NCBI RefSeq assembly: GCF_024436435.1
Contig: NZ_JAFMZP010000004.1
Location: forward strand, 62,001-126,000
Length of the DNA stretch: 64,000 bases
Direction: 5' to 3'
Source of the DNA: Desertivirga xinjiangensis
Lineage (GTDB): Bacteria > Bacteroidota > Bacteroidia > Sphingobacteriales > Sphingobacteriaceae
A program made the position numbers and the translations under genes. A model generated the notes under the pieces. The model saw only the letters and a program-made list of their open reading frames with translations, did not search any database and had not been told where the DNA came from. Shown piece after piece: positions 54,863 through 64,000 of this stretch (the stretch's first letter is position 1; every line of letters begins with the position of its first letter).

Positions 54863-55240
54863 TTAACGGGTTAGAGGAGCACGTCCTTCAAGTGCAGAGT
54901 AGTCGGCCATTTTATAAAGGGATTGGCGGTCGAAAGTAGCAGCCATTGCTATAGCCTGAGGGTAAACCGTTACTTTGAAGGGAGTGCGGGCAACACCATG
55001 TAGTGTTTCATTCCACCAGTCGTATGCAGGTACGCCGAGCTGTTTGATTGCCGGAGCGGAGTTGAGCATCTGGGCAACTTTTTCTTCAAGTGTCAACCGG
55101 CTTACCAGATCATTTACGCGTTCTTCAAACGAAAGTGAATAATCCTGAAATGGATATTTTTTTGTTTGAGCATTACAAAATAAGGCGAAGGCTGTTAAAA
55201 GAGCAATCCAGCATGCAGCAGAAAAAGGTTTAATTTTCAT
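54863..55240 (-). pseudogene. GH3 glycosidase, N-terminal fragment
   Basis: A 125-codon minus-strand frame with a signal peptide (ALFCNAQ) followed by EERVNDLVSRLTLEEKVAQM and YDWWNETLHGVARTPFKVTV, the opening of GH3 enzymes of the beta-xylosidase type that run to about 860 residues. The family sequence carries on to SALEGRA and then breaks to PLTR and a stop, so everything from the active site on is lost. At the break lies an exact inverted repeat (CCGTTAAT at 54850, ATTAACGG at 54862). The fragment may still be transcribed but cannot be active. Confidence 0.75.
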
Positions 55241-55366
55241 TGGTCGGTTGGAAATAAAGCGCTAACGTTGGCATAAAAATAAAGAACAAAACGATATCTT
55301 GGTACTGTCTAAACATAAATACGATCAAATAAAACAAAATTGCTAGGGGATATGCCCGGGCTCTTT

Positions 55367-55374
55367 TATATTTG
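55367..55374 (+). promoter_or_regulatory. -7 box of the hybrid two-component regulator gene
   Basis: TATATTTG is a perfect TAnnTTTG match. A TTG at 55340 is 24 bases upstream, longer than ideal. Beyond this the 55,241-55,492 gap shows nothing coding. Confidence 0.55.
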
Positions 55375-55492
55375 AGTAACCAATTACCAAACGTGTATCT
55401 ATATTTATTTAACTAACCGCAAAGGCGAAGAAACCTGTAGTCCCGTTATGACTGGTGAATGCTGTCTTCGTTGATGAATCTGATTGAAACCT

Positions 55493-58400
55493 ATGCTAAA
55501 CCGGAGTGTAATTAATTCTTGTGTGTCTTTGTTTGTATTCTGCATCGCCTGTGCATTGCCAGTTTTTTCCCGGCAGGAAATACCACAGTTTACTGATATC
55601 ACAGTTAATGACGGCCTGTCATCGAATACTGTAACCGCAATTGTTAAGGACAAATATGGATTTGTGTGGTTTGGAACAGATGACGGCTTGAATAAGTTCA
55701 ATGGCATTGAGTTCACTGTCTATAAGAATCACCCGGCTGATAAATCGAGCCTGAGGAATAATGAGATAACCTGCTTGCACGAAGATGTAAAGGGAAGGCT
55801 TTGGATAGGGACCAATGGCGGTTCCGTAAGCTTATACGACCGGAAAAACAACAAATTCATAAATTTTGACGGCCCGGAAACAGGGATAAGCAGCAGTGCC
55901 ATTTCTTCTTTATCGAGTGATAATAATGGCAACGTTTGGATCGGAACTTATAATGGATTAAACGTGCTGAATCCTGAAACGAATAAAGTTATACAGCTAA
56001 GTGTAACTCACAGCACGAGTAAGAAACCGGAGTATAGTCCTATTACAGCTATTTACAAGGATACAAAAGGTCAGATGTGGGTTGGTACTACTCAGGGTTT
56101 GTATTTGAAAAGTGAGAAAAGCAGGGGTTTTACACGCTTCGCTCACAGACCGGAAGACTTTTCAAGTCTTTCAAATAATGCAATTCAGGCGATAACCGGC
56201 GATAGTAATGGCACTGTTTGGATTGGCACTGAGGATGGTCTGAATAAATATATTACCAGCTCGAGAAGTTTTATCCACTACTATAGTAAGTACGAAGGAA
56301 CGAATTCTATAAGTGACAATTTTATCTGGACTCTGGCAGCTGATAAAAACGGTCAGCTATGGATAGGAACGGAGGAGGGCCTGGATATTATGGATGTTGG
56401 TGATTCAAAGATCACTAATATCAGACCCGACAGCAGGAATAAACACAGTATCAATAATAAATCGATCAGAAGCATACTGATCGATAATCAAAATATTTAT
56501 TGGATAGGGCTTTTCCAGGGTGGAGTAAATAAATACGATAAGAATCTCACCACTTTTAATCTCATTCAAAGTAATAAATATGATCCCTCAGGTTTAAGCT
56601 CTCCTATTGTGACATCATTTGCGGAAGATATCAATGATAACATTTTTGTCGGTACAGACGGGGGTGGCTTGAATGTGTTTAACCGGAAAAATGGTTCATT
56701 TCGTCGATATAATCTTATTGGAAAGGATAAAAAGGGACAGTCAAATCTGACAGTTTTGGCCCTGGAGAAAAGTGCAGGAAAGCTTTACGTGGGTACTTAT
56801 TCCAATGGGCTTTTTATTATGGACCCGGTTTCTGGCATTTATACGCAACTAAGAAGCGGTAAAAGCCAGTTTGATTTGAACCACAATGATGTTTTCTGTG
56901 TCAAGGCGGATTGGGAGGGGAATATATGGATTGGGACTAATGGCGGCGGAGTTAATATTTATGATCCACAAACTAGAATTATCCGGAAGTATGCCACCGA
57001 TTATCAGACAACTACTAATAACAATGTGCCCTTAAATAACGGAATCAGGGCGTTTGAGGAGGATGATGAAGGGAATATGTGGGTTGGGACCTATGGAGGG
57101 GGAGTGTCGGTTTTTAATCCTAAGACAAACAAATTTAAATTCTACACTACCGATAATGGCATCACCAGTAATGTTGTGCTTTCGCTACTGAACGATCACA
57201 AAGGAAACATGTGGCTGGGTACCCTGGGGGGCGGTTTATGCGTAATTAACACCAGGACTAATAAAATCAGATCTTATACGGAAAGTGACGGACTTGCAAA
57301 CAATGTTGTCCAAAAACTTATAGAGGATGCTAATGGCTTTATCTGGCTCAGTACTAATAAAGGGATTTCGCGATTTGATCCCAAATCAAAAGTTATAAAA
57401 AACTATACGCGGTATAATGGTTTACAGCAGAGCTCATTTGTAAACGGTGCCGGTTTACTAACTTCCAATGGAGAGATATTTTTTGGGGGATTAAATGGCA
57501 TTAATTACTTCAATCCTTCGAATTTGAAGATTAACAATAACATTCCCGAGGTAGTGTTCACAGATATGAAGATATCGAATAAATCTGTTGTCCCTGGGAT
57601 AGAGGGATCACCATTGCAATCGAATATTTTATTGGCTAAGGAAGCTGTGGTTGATTATAAGGAAACCTTTTCCATATCTTTTATTGCTCTGAATTTTAGT
57701 ATTTCAGAACAAAATCAGTATGCATACATTCTGGAGGGCTTTGACGATGACTGGAACTCTGCTGGTACCAGTACTTCAGCCACGTATACTAACCTCGATC
57801 CCGGAGAGTATTTGTTTAAGGTTAAAGCCAGTAATAACGACGGGTTATGGAACGAAAAGGGTGCAACACTGAAAATTATTATTCGTCCCCCATTCTATAG
57901 AACTAATCTAGCTTATGCGATCTATGTCATACTTTTTCTTTCGATGCTTTTTTATTCAAGAGAAAGAGGGATCAGAAGAATAAAAATGAAGTTTGCGCTT
58001 GAACAGGAACGCATTCAGGCCAAGCAATTGATCGAGCAGGAACGCCGGGAGGCAGAACGTTTAAATGAGTTAAGCCGTTTGAAGATCAAGTTCCTTACAA
58101 ATTTAAGTCATGAATTCAGAACACCAATTTCGCTGATCATGGGGCCTGTTGAAGGATTACTTAGCAGGCAATGGGATGAAAAAGTGGCCAGCCAGTTAAA
58201 TATGATCAGGAGGAATGGCCGCAGATTATTAAACCTGGTTAATCAGTTGCTGGACTTTAGAAAGATGGAAGAGCAGGAGCTTAAGCTGATCCCTACTGAG
58301 GGTGATGTTGTATCTTTTATTCAGGATATTTCTGAGTCATTTAAAGATTTGTCAGAAAGGAAGAGGATAAACTTTGTCTTTGAATCACAACTTAAAAATT

Positions 58401-59683
58401 TATATGCCTGGTTTGATCATGATAAGGTTGAACGGATCTTATTTAATCTGCTGTCTAACGCGTTTAAATTCACAGAGGAGGGCGGCGATATTAAAGTGGA
58501 TATTTATCGGTTGGAAGGTTCTAAGTATGATATAGAAGATTACTTAAATAGTGACTTAGACGATGACGGCAAAGCATTGATTTGCATCAAAGTAAGTGAT
58601 ACCGGAATTGGAATTGCTGCTGAAAAGCAGGATTTCGTTTTTGAGCGCTTTTTCCAGATCGATACCGAAGCGGCTATCTTAAACCAGGGAAGTGGGATCG
58701 GTTTATCGATAGCTAAGGAGTTTGTGAAAATGCATGGCGGAAACATTAGTCTTGAAAGCCAGGAGGGTAAAGGAGCTACTTTCAAGGTTATTCTGCCACT
58801 TACCATTGCATCGGACAAAGTTGAAAATGCGGTACAGGACGCAGATGCCTTAAGAGACATCAATCTGGACATAAACCACCATGCCAACAATTTCATTAAT
58901 GATGAGAGAGATCTCCCTTCTATTCTGTTGGTGGAGGATAATGAGGATTTCAGATTTTATTTGAAGGATAATCTTAAGGCTCATTACAGGGTTATTGAAG
59001 CTTCAAACGGGAAAGAGGGATGGCAGAAAGCCCTGGCTACTCATCCGCAATTAGTTGTGAGCGATATCAGCATGCCTTATATGGATGGTATTGAGTTAAG
59101 CCGGAAAATTAAACAGGATAAAAGAACGGCTCATATTCCTCTTATATTACTTACTGCTTTAAATGCAGAAAAGGAACAGGTTATTGGATTGGAAACGGGG
59201 GCAAATGATTATATGACTAAGCCTTTCAACTTCGAGATCTTAAATGCTAAGATTAGAAACTTATTGATATTGAATAAAAGGTTTAAGGATACATATACCA
59301 AACAGATTAAAGTGGCGCCGACAGAACTTGAGATCCAGTCAGACAATGAAAAGTTCCTTAGTAAAGTGCTACGTTATATTGAGGACAATCTTAACGATCC
59401 CAAATTATCTGTAGAAGACTTGAGTAAGCAGGTGGGAATGAGCAGAGCTACTTTATACCATAAGTTACTTGAACTTACCGGTCAGACCCCTGTCGATTTT
59501 ATCCGTTCGATAAAATTAGAACGTGCCGCTCTTCTGTTGGAGAAGAGTGATTATAATGTAGCTCAAATAGCATATATGACGGGGTATTCTTCACCAACTT
59601 ATTTCACAAAATCCTTCAAAACAAAATACAACATGCTTCCTACTGAATACTTAAGTTTAAAAAGAACCAATCAGCATTGTTAA
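55493..59683 (+). CDS. Hybrid two-component system regulator (HTCS)
   Basis: About 1396 residues (ATG 55493; a TTG three codons earlier is possible), one protein with all signalling parts. Order: signal peptide; about 14 two-bladed-propeller repeats (about 30-690, each like GNVWIGTYNGLNVLNPETNK); Y_Y_Y domain (about 725-800); membrane helix (about 805-825); histidine kinase with the phospho-acceptor His near 873 in NLSHEFRTPISLIMG and an ATPase domain (GSGIGLSIAKEFV); receiver domain with Asp near 1191 in VVSDISMPYMDGIEL; AraC DNA-binding domain at the end (SRATLYHKLLELTGQTPVDF). It should sense an oligosaccharide in the periplasm and activate the xylan locus. Confidence 0.95.
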   Translation: MLNRSVINSCVSLFVFCIACALPVFSRQEIPQFTDITVNDGLSSNTVTAIVKDKYGFVWFGTDDGLNKFNGIEFTVYKNHPADKSSLRNNEITCLHEDVKGRLWIGTNGGSVSLYDRKNNKFINFDGPETGISSSAISSLSSDNNGNVWIGTYNGLNVLNPETNKVIQLSVTHSTSKKPEYSPITAIYKDTKGQMWVGTTQGLYLKSEKSRGFTRFAHRPEDFSSLSNNAIQAITGDSNGTVWIGTEDGLNKYITSSRSFIHYYSKYEGTNSISDNFIWTLAADKNGQLWIGTEEGLDIMDVGDSKITNIRPDSRNKHSINNKSIRSILIDNQNIYWIGLFQGGVNKYDKNLTTFNLIQSNKYDPSGLSSPIVTSFAEDINDNIFVGTDGGGLNVFNRKNGSFRRYNLIGKDKKGQSNLTVLALEKSAGKLYVGTYSNGLFIMDPVSGIYTQLRSGKSQFDLNHNDVFCVKADWEGNIWIGTNGGGVNIYDPQTRIIRKYATDYQTTTNNNVPLNNGIRAFEEDDEGNMWVGTYGGGVSVFNPKTNKFKFYTTDNGITSNVVLSLLNDHKGNMWLGTLGGGLCVINTRTNKIRSYTESDGLANNVVQKLIEDANGFIWLSTNKGISRFDPKSKVIKNYTRYNGLQQSSFVNGAGLLTSNGEIFFGGLNGINYFNPSNLKINNNIPEVVFTDMKISNKSVVPGIEGSPLQSNILLAKEAVVDYKETFSISFIALNFSISEQNQYAYILEGFDDDWNSAGTSTSATYTNLDPGEYLFKVKASNNDGLWNEKGATLKIIIRPPFYRTNLAYAIYVILFLSMLFYSRERGIRRIKMKFALEQERIQAKQLIEQERREAERLNELSRLKIKFLTNLSHEFRTPISLIMGPVEGLLSRQWDEKVASQLNMIRRNGRRLLNLVNQLLDFRKMEEQELKLIPTEGDVVSFIQDISESFKDLSERKRINFVFESQLKNLYAWFDHDKVERILFNLLSNAFKFTEEGGDIKVDIYRLEGSKYDIEDYLNSDLDDDGKALICIKVSDTGIGIAAEKQDFVFERFFQIDTEAAILNQGSGIGLSIAKEFVKMHGGNISLESQEGKGATFKVILPLTIASDKVENAVQDADALRDINLDINHHANNFINDERDLPSILLVEDNEDFRFYLKDNLKAHYRVIEASNGKEGWQKALATHPQLVVSDISMPYMDGIELSRKIKQDKRTAHIPLILLTALNAEKEQVIGLETGANDYMTKPFNFEILNAKIRNLLILNKRFKDTYTKQIKVAPTELEIQSDNEKFLSKVLRYIEDNLNDPKLSVEDLSKQVGMSRATLYHKLLELTGQTPVDFIRSIKLERAALLLEKSDYNVAQIAYMTGYSSPTYFTKSFKTKYNMLPTEYLSLKRTNQHC

Positions 59684-59996
59684 GCGAGTAGGCTTTTTTC
59701 CATCGCGCTTTTATTGCGTACTGCACCTGTGAAAATTGAGTAATTCCATCCAAATTTTGTTTAGTGACTAAAGAAAAAGTGACTTCAGGCTGCAGATAAG
59801 GCATGTTTACTAGGTGTTAAACATTTTTGTTATGATATGATACAAATGTTGCAGCCCTTCCATCGCTATCGCAATAGTTTTGGTGGTAGAGAATATCAGG
59901 CTTTCAAACCAAACTTATAAACCAGAAATCCCGATACATTTCGCCAGACATTTAATAAACCAAACTATGCCAGAAAAAGATTGGAAACGAATCAAC
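59684..59996 (+). other. Regulator-to-GH43 gap with candidate direct repeats
   Basis: No coding frame stands out. AGTGAC occurs at 59763-59768 and again at 59778-59783, 15 bases apart, as expected for AraC-type dimer sites. ACATTTTTGT and ACAAATGT around 59822-59850 form a weak hairpin. Binding by the HTCS is a guess. Confidence 0.35.
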
Positions 59997-61139
59997 ATGA
60001 GCAGACCGTTGATAAGGATCGCACTGCCAGTGATCTTATTGTCAGCCACCGGTTGTTTTTCACAGGATGCGAAAAGTACAGCAGAGATGAAATCAAAAGA
60101 CACCAGCTCTGTTACTAAAATCACCACTGCCTCTGACACCCTCCTGGTTCAGTCAAAGCCACTTATTTCAAGTATTTATACGGCGGATCCTTCAGCCCAT
60201 GTTTTCGACGGAAAGATCTATATCTATCCTTCTCATGATATTGAATCGGGAATTGCTGAAACCGACAATGGCGATCATTTTAACATGAAAGATTATCATA
60301 TTCTTTCAATGGATGAAATCGGGGGATCGGTGAAAGATCATGGAGTGGCCTTGGATGTGTCTTCAATACCCTGGGCAGGTAAGCAGTTATGGGCCCCGGA
60401 TGCCGCTTATAAAAACGGAAAATATTACCTCTATTTTCCGGTAAAGGATAAGGAGGGTGTTTTCAGGATCGGCGTTGCTACCAGTAATAAGCCGCAGGGG
60501 CCTTTCAAGCCGCAACCTAAACCAATGGAAGGAAGTTACAGTATTGATCCGGCTGTTTTTACTGATGATGACGGAATCTCATACATGTATTTTGGTGGAA
60601 TTTGGGGCGGTCAGCTGCAGAAATGGGAAAGAGGAAAATTTAATCCGGGTGGTTCAAAAACTGATCTTATGCAGGATGACAAACCTGCCCTGACCGCAAA
60701 GATTGCAAAGCTTAAAGACAACATGCTTGAGTTTGCAGAAGCGCCCAGGGACGTGGTGATCTTAGATGAGGACGGAAATGTTATCAAAGGCGGCGACCAC
60801 GACAAAAGATTCTTTGAGGCTGCCTGGCTTCACAAATATCAGGACAAATACTATTTCTCATACTCCACCGGAGATACGCATAAAATCGTTTATGCCACGG
60901 GAACAAGTCCCTACGGACCCTTTACTTATCAGGGCGTTGTTTTAAAGCCGGTTTTAGGCTGGACCAATCATCATTCAATAGTCGAGTTTAAAGGAAAATG
61001 GTATTTATTCTACCACGATTGCGAATTATCAAAAGGTCAAACACACTTAAGAAACGTCAAGGTAACGGAGCTTCACTATGACAAGGATGGACGGATCATT
61101 CCGATGGATGCCAATGTTCAAAATATAGCTAATCAATAA
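59997..61139 (+). CDS. GH43 glycoside hydrolase, lipoprotein
   Basis: A 380-residue GH43 enzyme (beta-xylosidase or alpha-arabinofuranosidase type). The start is ATG 59997, which gives the lipoprotein signal MSRPLIRIALPVILLSATGC; earlier in-frame codons from 59880 lack a signal. The five-bladed propeller starts YTADPSAHVFDGKIYIYPSH, whose Asp is the predicted base; SYSIDPAVFTDDDG holds the second acid, and EAAWLHKYQDKYYFSYSTGD the catalytic Glu region. It removes side chains or terminal xylose. It precedes another susC. Confidence 0.9.
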   Translation: MSRPLIRIALPVILLSATGCFSQDAKSTAEMKSKDTSSVTKITTASDTLLVQSKPLISSIYTADPSAHVFDGKIYIYPSHDIESGIAETDNGDHFNMKDYHILSMDEIGGSVKDHGVALDVSSIPWAGKQLWAPDAAYKNGKYYLYFPVKDKEGVFRIGVATSNKPQGPFKPQPKPMEGSYSIDPAVFTDDDGISYMYFGGIWGGQLQKWERGKFNPGGSKTDLMQDDKPALTAKIAKLKDNMLEFAEAPRDVVILDEDGNVIKGGDHDKRFFEAAWLHKYQDKYYFSYSTGDTHKIVYATGTSPYGPFTYQGVVLKPVLGWTNHHSIVEFKGKWYLFYHDCELSKGQTHLRNVKVTELHYDKDGRIIPMDANVQNIANQ

Positions 61140-61163
61140 ACAAACTAATCAAAATAACCAATT

Positions 61164-64000
61164 ATGAAAAAAATCAGACCACTGAATAGGTTTTGGTTAC
61201 TCCTGTTTTTTATAATTCCAGTTGCGGTATTTGCGCAGGACAGGACAATAACCGGGAAGGTTGTTGATGAAATGAACCAGCCGCTGCCTGGCGCCAGTGT
61301 GAAAGTCACCGGAGGTGCCAGTACTTCTACCGACGTTAACGGAACTTTCCGGGTAAGAGTTTCCGAAGATGCGGTTACTCTTTCTATCGCTTTTATCGGT
61401 TACGCTACAAAAGAAGTGACCGTTGCGGCGGGGCAAACTAGTATTGATATAGCGTTAGTGCCCAGTGCAAGAAGTTTGGAAGAAGTTGTCGTCGTAGGAT
61501 ATGGAACACAAAGAAGGAGGGATGTTACTGGAGCAGTTTCTTCTATTAGTGGGGAAACCTTGAGAGAGGTTCCTTCTGCAAATTTCCAGCAGGCTTTGCA
61601 AGGAAGAGTTGCGGGCGTCGAAATTCAAAAAGTTGGAACAAATCCAGGTGCAGGTGCCCGGATCCGAATTCGCGGGGTTCGTTCAATTTCAGGGAGCAAT
61701 GACCCTTTACTTGTATTGGATGGTATCCCTTACGAGGGAAGTATCTCTGATATTAACTCAGATGATATCGCCTCCACAGAAATATTAAAAGATGCGTCGG
61801 CAACCGCAATTTACGGATCAAGAGGTGCAAACGGGGTTGTTTTAATAACAACGAAACGTGGAAAAGAAGGCCCAACACGGGTGTCATTTTCTTCTTATTA
61901 TGGTTTGAGTACTGTTGCCCGTAGGTATGAGGTTTTTAATGCTGAAGAATACCGGGCTATGCGGGATATTTCACCATGGGTTGATGGTTATATTCCGGAG
62001 GAGATCGAGGGGATTGCTCAGGGACGAAACACCAACTGGCAGGATCTGGTGTATAAGGACGGTTTGATGACCGACAACAACATCACTGTTTCAGGAGGTA
62101 GCGCCCAGAGCAGGTTCTCAATAGGATCAGGATATTTCAAACAAACAGCCGTGCTGCCAGGTCAGGACTATACACGTGGTTCTCTGCGTGCTAATGCAGA
62201 CTTTAACGTAGGCAAACGGGTGACTGTTGGATTGACTTCTTTAAATAGTCTAGGAGTTGCCAGCGGTACACAGAACCCATTGGATATGTATCCGTTGTTG
62301 TCTCTAAGCCCGTTAACTTCCCCATATAATGCTGATGGGACTATCAATGTGAGACCAGCAGGCAGTCAGATCGATAAACCCTCTTATTACAACCCGTTAA
62401 TATTTTTGAATGAGGAGCGGGATGTAGACAGGGTGCGGCGTTTTCGGACGTTTAACACTTTGTATGGTGAGGTGAAGATCATTGACGGCTTAAAGTATCG
62501 TGCAAATGTGGGTTTATCTTTCGTACAGGCCAATACGGCTGTGTTTCTACCGGCGGATACTGAAACCCAACCATCCTATTATAGAATAGCTCAAGGCAAT
62601 ACCGCAAGGGTAAACAATGAGCAGCAGTGGGGATACACATTTGAAAATCTCCTTAGTTATGAAAAAACCTTTGCAAAAAAACACCGTATCTCAGCTACTG
62701 CATTATTTAGTGTTCAGGAGCAACAAGGTTGGAATACACAAGTCTCAAAAGATTCAATCAACGCTGATTTCATTCAATTCTATGACCTAAGCCAGTCTAA
62801 TCAGTCGGCAACTAATGCTGCAGATCTATCGGGAGGTGAAAATGCCTGGGGGCTGGTCTCCTATATGGCCAGAGCATTTTATTCGTATGACGACCGTTAT
62901 TTGATTACACTTACCGGAAGGGTTGACGGCTCATCAAGGCTGGCTGATAAATGGGCGCAATATCCGGCAGTTTCTGTGGGGTGGAACATCAGCAATGAAC
63001 AGTTCATGAGGGGTATCCAACCTGTTTCAAACCTTAAACTTCGTCTTTCTACAGGAACTACCTCAAATCAATCCGTAAACCCTTATACCACTTTGGGAGG
63101 TGTGACCTCGGGAACCATACGGTATAATTATGGTACGAACGAACTGGTGCAGGGATATAGTGTGAGTAGTTTACCTGATAAAACCCTGGAATGGGAATTT
63201 ACGAAATCGAGTAACGTTGGGTTAGATTTCGGGTTTTTAGATAATCGGATTACGGGTAGTATCGAATGGTATAAGCAAAAAACCACAGGCATTTTATATG
63301 CGGTAGGTTTACCTCCCTCCTCTGGTATAGCTGGTAGCTTTACGACAAATGTTGGTTCAATGAAAAACCACGGGATGGAGTTTTCAATATCTACCGACAA
63401 TATCCGCGCAAAAAAGGACAGAGGATTCAGCTGGAGTACTGATTTTAATGCCTTTTTTAACAAAAACAAGTTGTTAAGCCTGAATAGTGGGTTTACGAGA
63501 GATATTCCAAACCAGTTACATATCGGACAACCTTTAAGTGTTATTTATGACTATAAAAAACTTGGTATCTGGCAATTAGATGAGGCATTGGAAGCGGCAA
63601 AGTTTGGGCAGGTTCCCGGCCAGCTGAAACTTGCAGATATCAGCGGGCCTGATGGAGTGCCCGATGGACGGATAACAGAAGATTACGACAGAACTTATGT
63701 TGGTAATGGCGATCCTAAGGTTCAGGGAGGAATTACAAACCGATTCAGTTACAAAGGCTTTGACCTCGATATTGTTGCCTATGCCCGGCTGGGCGGAACG
63801 CTGGTAAGTCAGCTTCATCAGCCGAGCTCAGCTTACTTAACAGTAAATGATGGGAGAAGAAATGGACTTAAAGTTGATTATTGGACTCCCTCCAATCCAA
63901 CGAATGATTTTCCTATGCCTTCTACGCGAATAACTCCTCCGCAGGCTACCAGTGCATGGACAACCCTGGGTTATTATGATGCTTCTTTTGTAAAAATCAG
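61164..64000 (+). CDS. SusC/RagA TonB-linked outer membrane protein, third copy (3' end beyond window)
   Basis: An open frame from ATG 61164 runs off the window after about 945 codons. It begins with a signal peptide (MKKIRPLNRFWLLLFFIIPV), a carboxypeptidase-like domain (about 28-105, TITGKVVDEMNQPLPGASVK), the TonB box EEVVVVGYGTQRRRDVTGAV, and the plug (QQALQGRVAGVEIQKVGTNP, EILKDASATAIYGSRGANGV). It has no STN domain. A SusD gene is expected just past the edge. Incomplete only because of the window. Confidence 0.93.
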   Translation, partial: MKKIRPLNRFWLLLFFIIPVAVFAQDRTITGKVVDEMNQPLPGASVKVTGGASTSTDVNGTFRVRVSEDAVTLSIAFIGYATKEVTVAAGQTSIDIALVPSARSLEEVVVVGYGTQRRRDVTGAVSSISGETLREVPSANFQQALQGRVAGVEIQKVGTNPGAGARIRIRGVRSISGSNDPLLVLDGIPYEGSISDINSDDIASTEILKDASATAIYGSRGANGVVLITTKRGKEGPTRVSFSSYYGLSTVARRYEVFNAEEYRAMRDISPWVDGYIPEEIEGIAQGRNTNWQDLVYKDGLMTDNNITVSGGSAQSRFSIGSGYFKQTAVLPGQDYTRGSLRANADFNVGKRVTVGLTSLNSLGVASGTQNPLDMYPLLSLSPLTSPYNADGTINVRPAGSQIDKPSYYNPLIFLNEERDVDRVRRFRTFNTLYGEVKIIDGLKYRANVGLSFVQANTAVFLPADTETQPSYYRIAQGNTARVNNEQQWGYTFENLLSYEKTFAKKHRISATALFSVQEQQGWNTQVSKDSINADFIQFYDLSQSNQSATNAADLSGGENAWGLVSYMARAFYSYDDRYLITLTGRVDGSSRLADKWAQYPAVSVGWNISNEQFMRGIQPVSNLKLRLSTGTTSNQSVNPYTTLGGVTSGTIRYNYGTNELVQGYSVSSLPDKTLEWEFTKSSNVGLDFGFLDNRITGSIEWYKQKTTGILYAVGLPPSSGIAGSFTTNVGSMKNHGMEFSISTDNIRAKKDRGFSWSTDFNAFFNKNKLLSLNSGFTRDIPNQLHIGQPLSVIYDYKKLGIWQLDEALEAAKFGQVPGQLKLADISGPDGVPDGRITEDYDRTYVGNGDPKVQGGITNRFSYKGFDLDIVAYARLGGTLVSQLHQPSSAYLTVNDGRRNGLKVDYWTPSNPTNDFPMPSTRITPPQATSAWTTLGYYDASFVKI

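Noticed and set aside
61164-64000. Third SusC as a truncated pseudogene
   Set aside because: The frame is open to the last base, so truncation is only the window edge.
1-64000. CRISPR arrays, rRNA operons, intact insertion sequences or prophage
   Set aside because: No regularly spaced repeats, no rRNA signatures, and no transposase, integrase or phage structural frame was seen.

Overview
The window is a chromosomal segment of a Bacteroidota bacterium, most likely family Sphingobacteriaceae (Pedobacter or a close relative). The evidence is the gldG-dnaN start, several TAnnTTTG -7 boxes (the Bacteroidota primary-sigma promoter), SusC/SusD pairs, an ECF-sigma/FecR pair, a hybrid two-component regulator, type IX secretion cargo with a PorP/SprF protein, and lipoproteins with acidic residues right after the lipid-attached cysteine. 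Species cannot be named from the sequence alone.

Positions 1-12,000 are mostly housekeeping: the 3' end of gldG, dnaN, two DUF4397 lipoproteins, a DedA membrane protein, a zinc phospholipase C/S1-P1-nuclease-like protein (minus strand), rpsT, radC, pheT, a small coiled-coil gene, zapA, a strong candidate 6S-like RNA, rny and two small membrane proteins. About 500 bases of gene-free but hairpin-rich DNA follow (11,952-12,487).

Positions 12,400-27,900 are accessory. They hold a TonB-dependent receptor with a beta-helix lipoprotein, a RelE/HigB-like toxin gene broken by an amber codon, and a minus-strand operon for a PaoABC-type molybdenum aldehyde oxidoreductase with its own XdhC and MocA-like factors. 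Next is a sugar module (FucP-like transporter, ROK kinase, LacI regulator). A palindrome sits inside the transporter promoter and a near copy sits in front of a decayed GH97 alpha-glucosidase.

Positions 27,900-64,000 form a large polysaccharide utilization locus, probably for xylan or glucuronoxylan. It runs: ECF sigma, FecR, SusC with an STN domain, SusD, second SusC/SusD, GH2, GH10 xylanase, then an inserted three-gene type IX secretion module (type-B adhesin-like protein, PorP/SprF, type-A cargo), then a second GH10, GH3, dipeptide epimerase, alanine dehydrogenase, remnants of a second GH3 and of a repeat protein, a hybrid two-component regulator, GH43 and a third SusC running off the end. 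The xylanases would cut the backbone, GH43/GH3/GH2 would trim oligosaccharides and side groups, and the SusCD pairs would import them. The sigma/FecR/STN relay and the hybrid regulator are two separate sensing routes. The most unusual arrangement is the type IX module embedded in the locus. Decay (GH97, GH3 and toxin remnants) is visible at several points.
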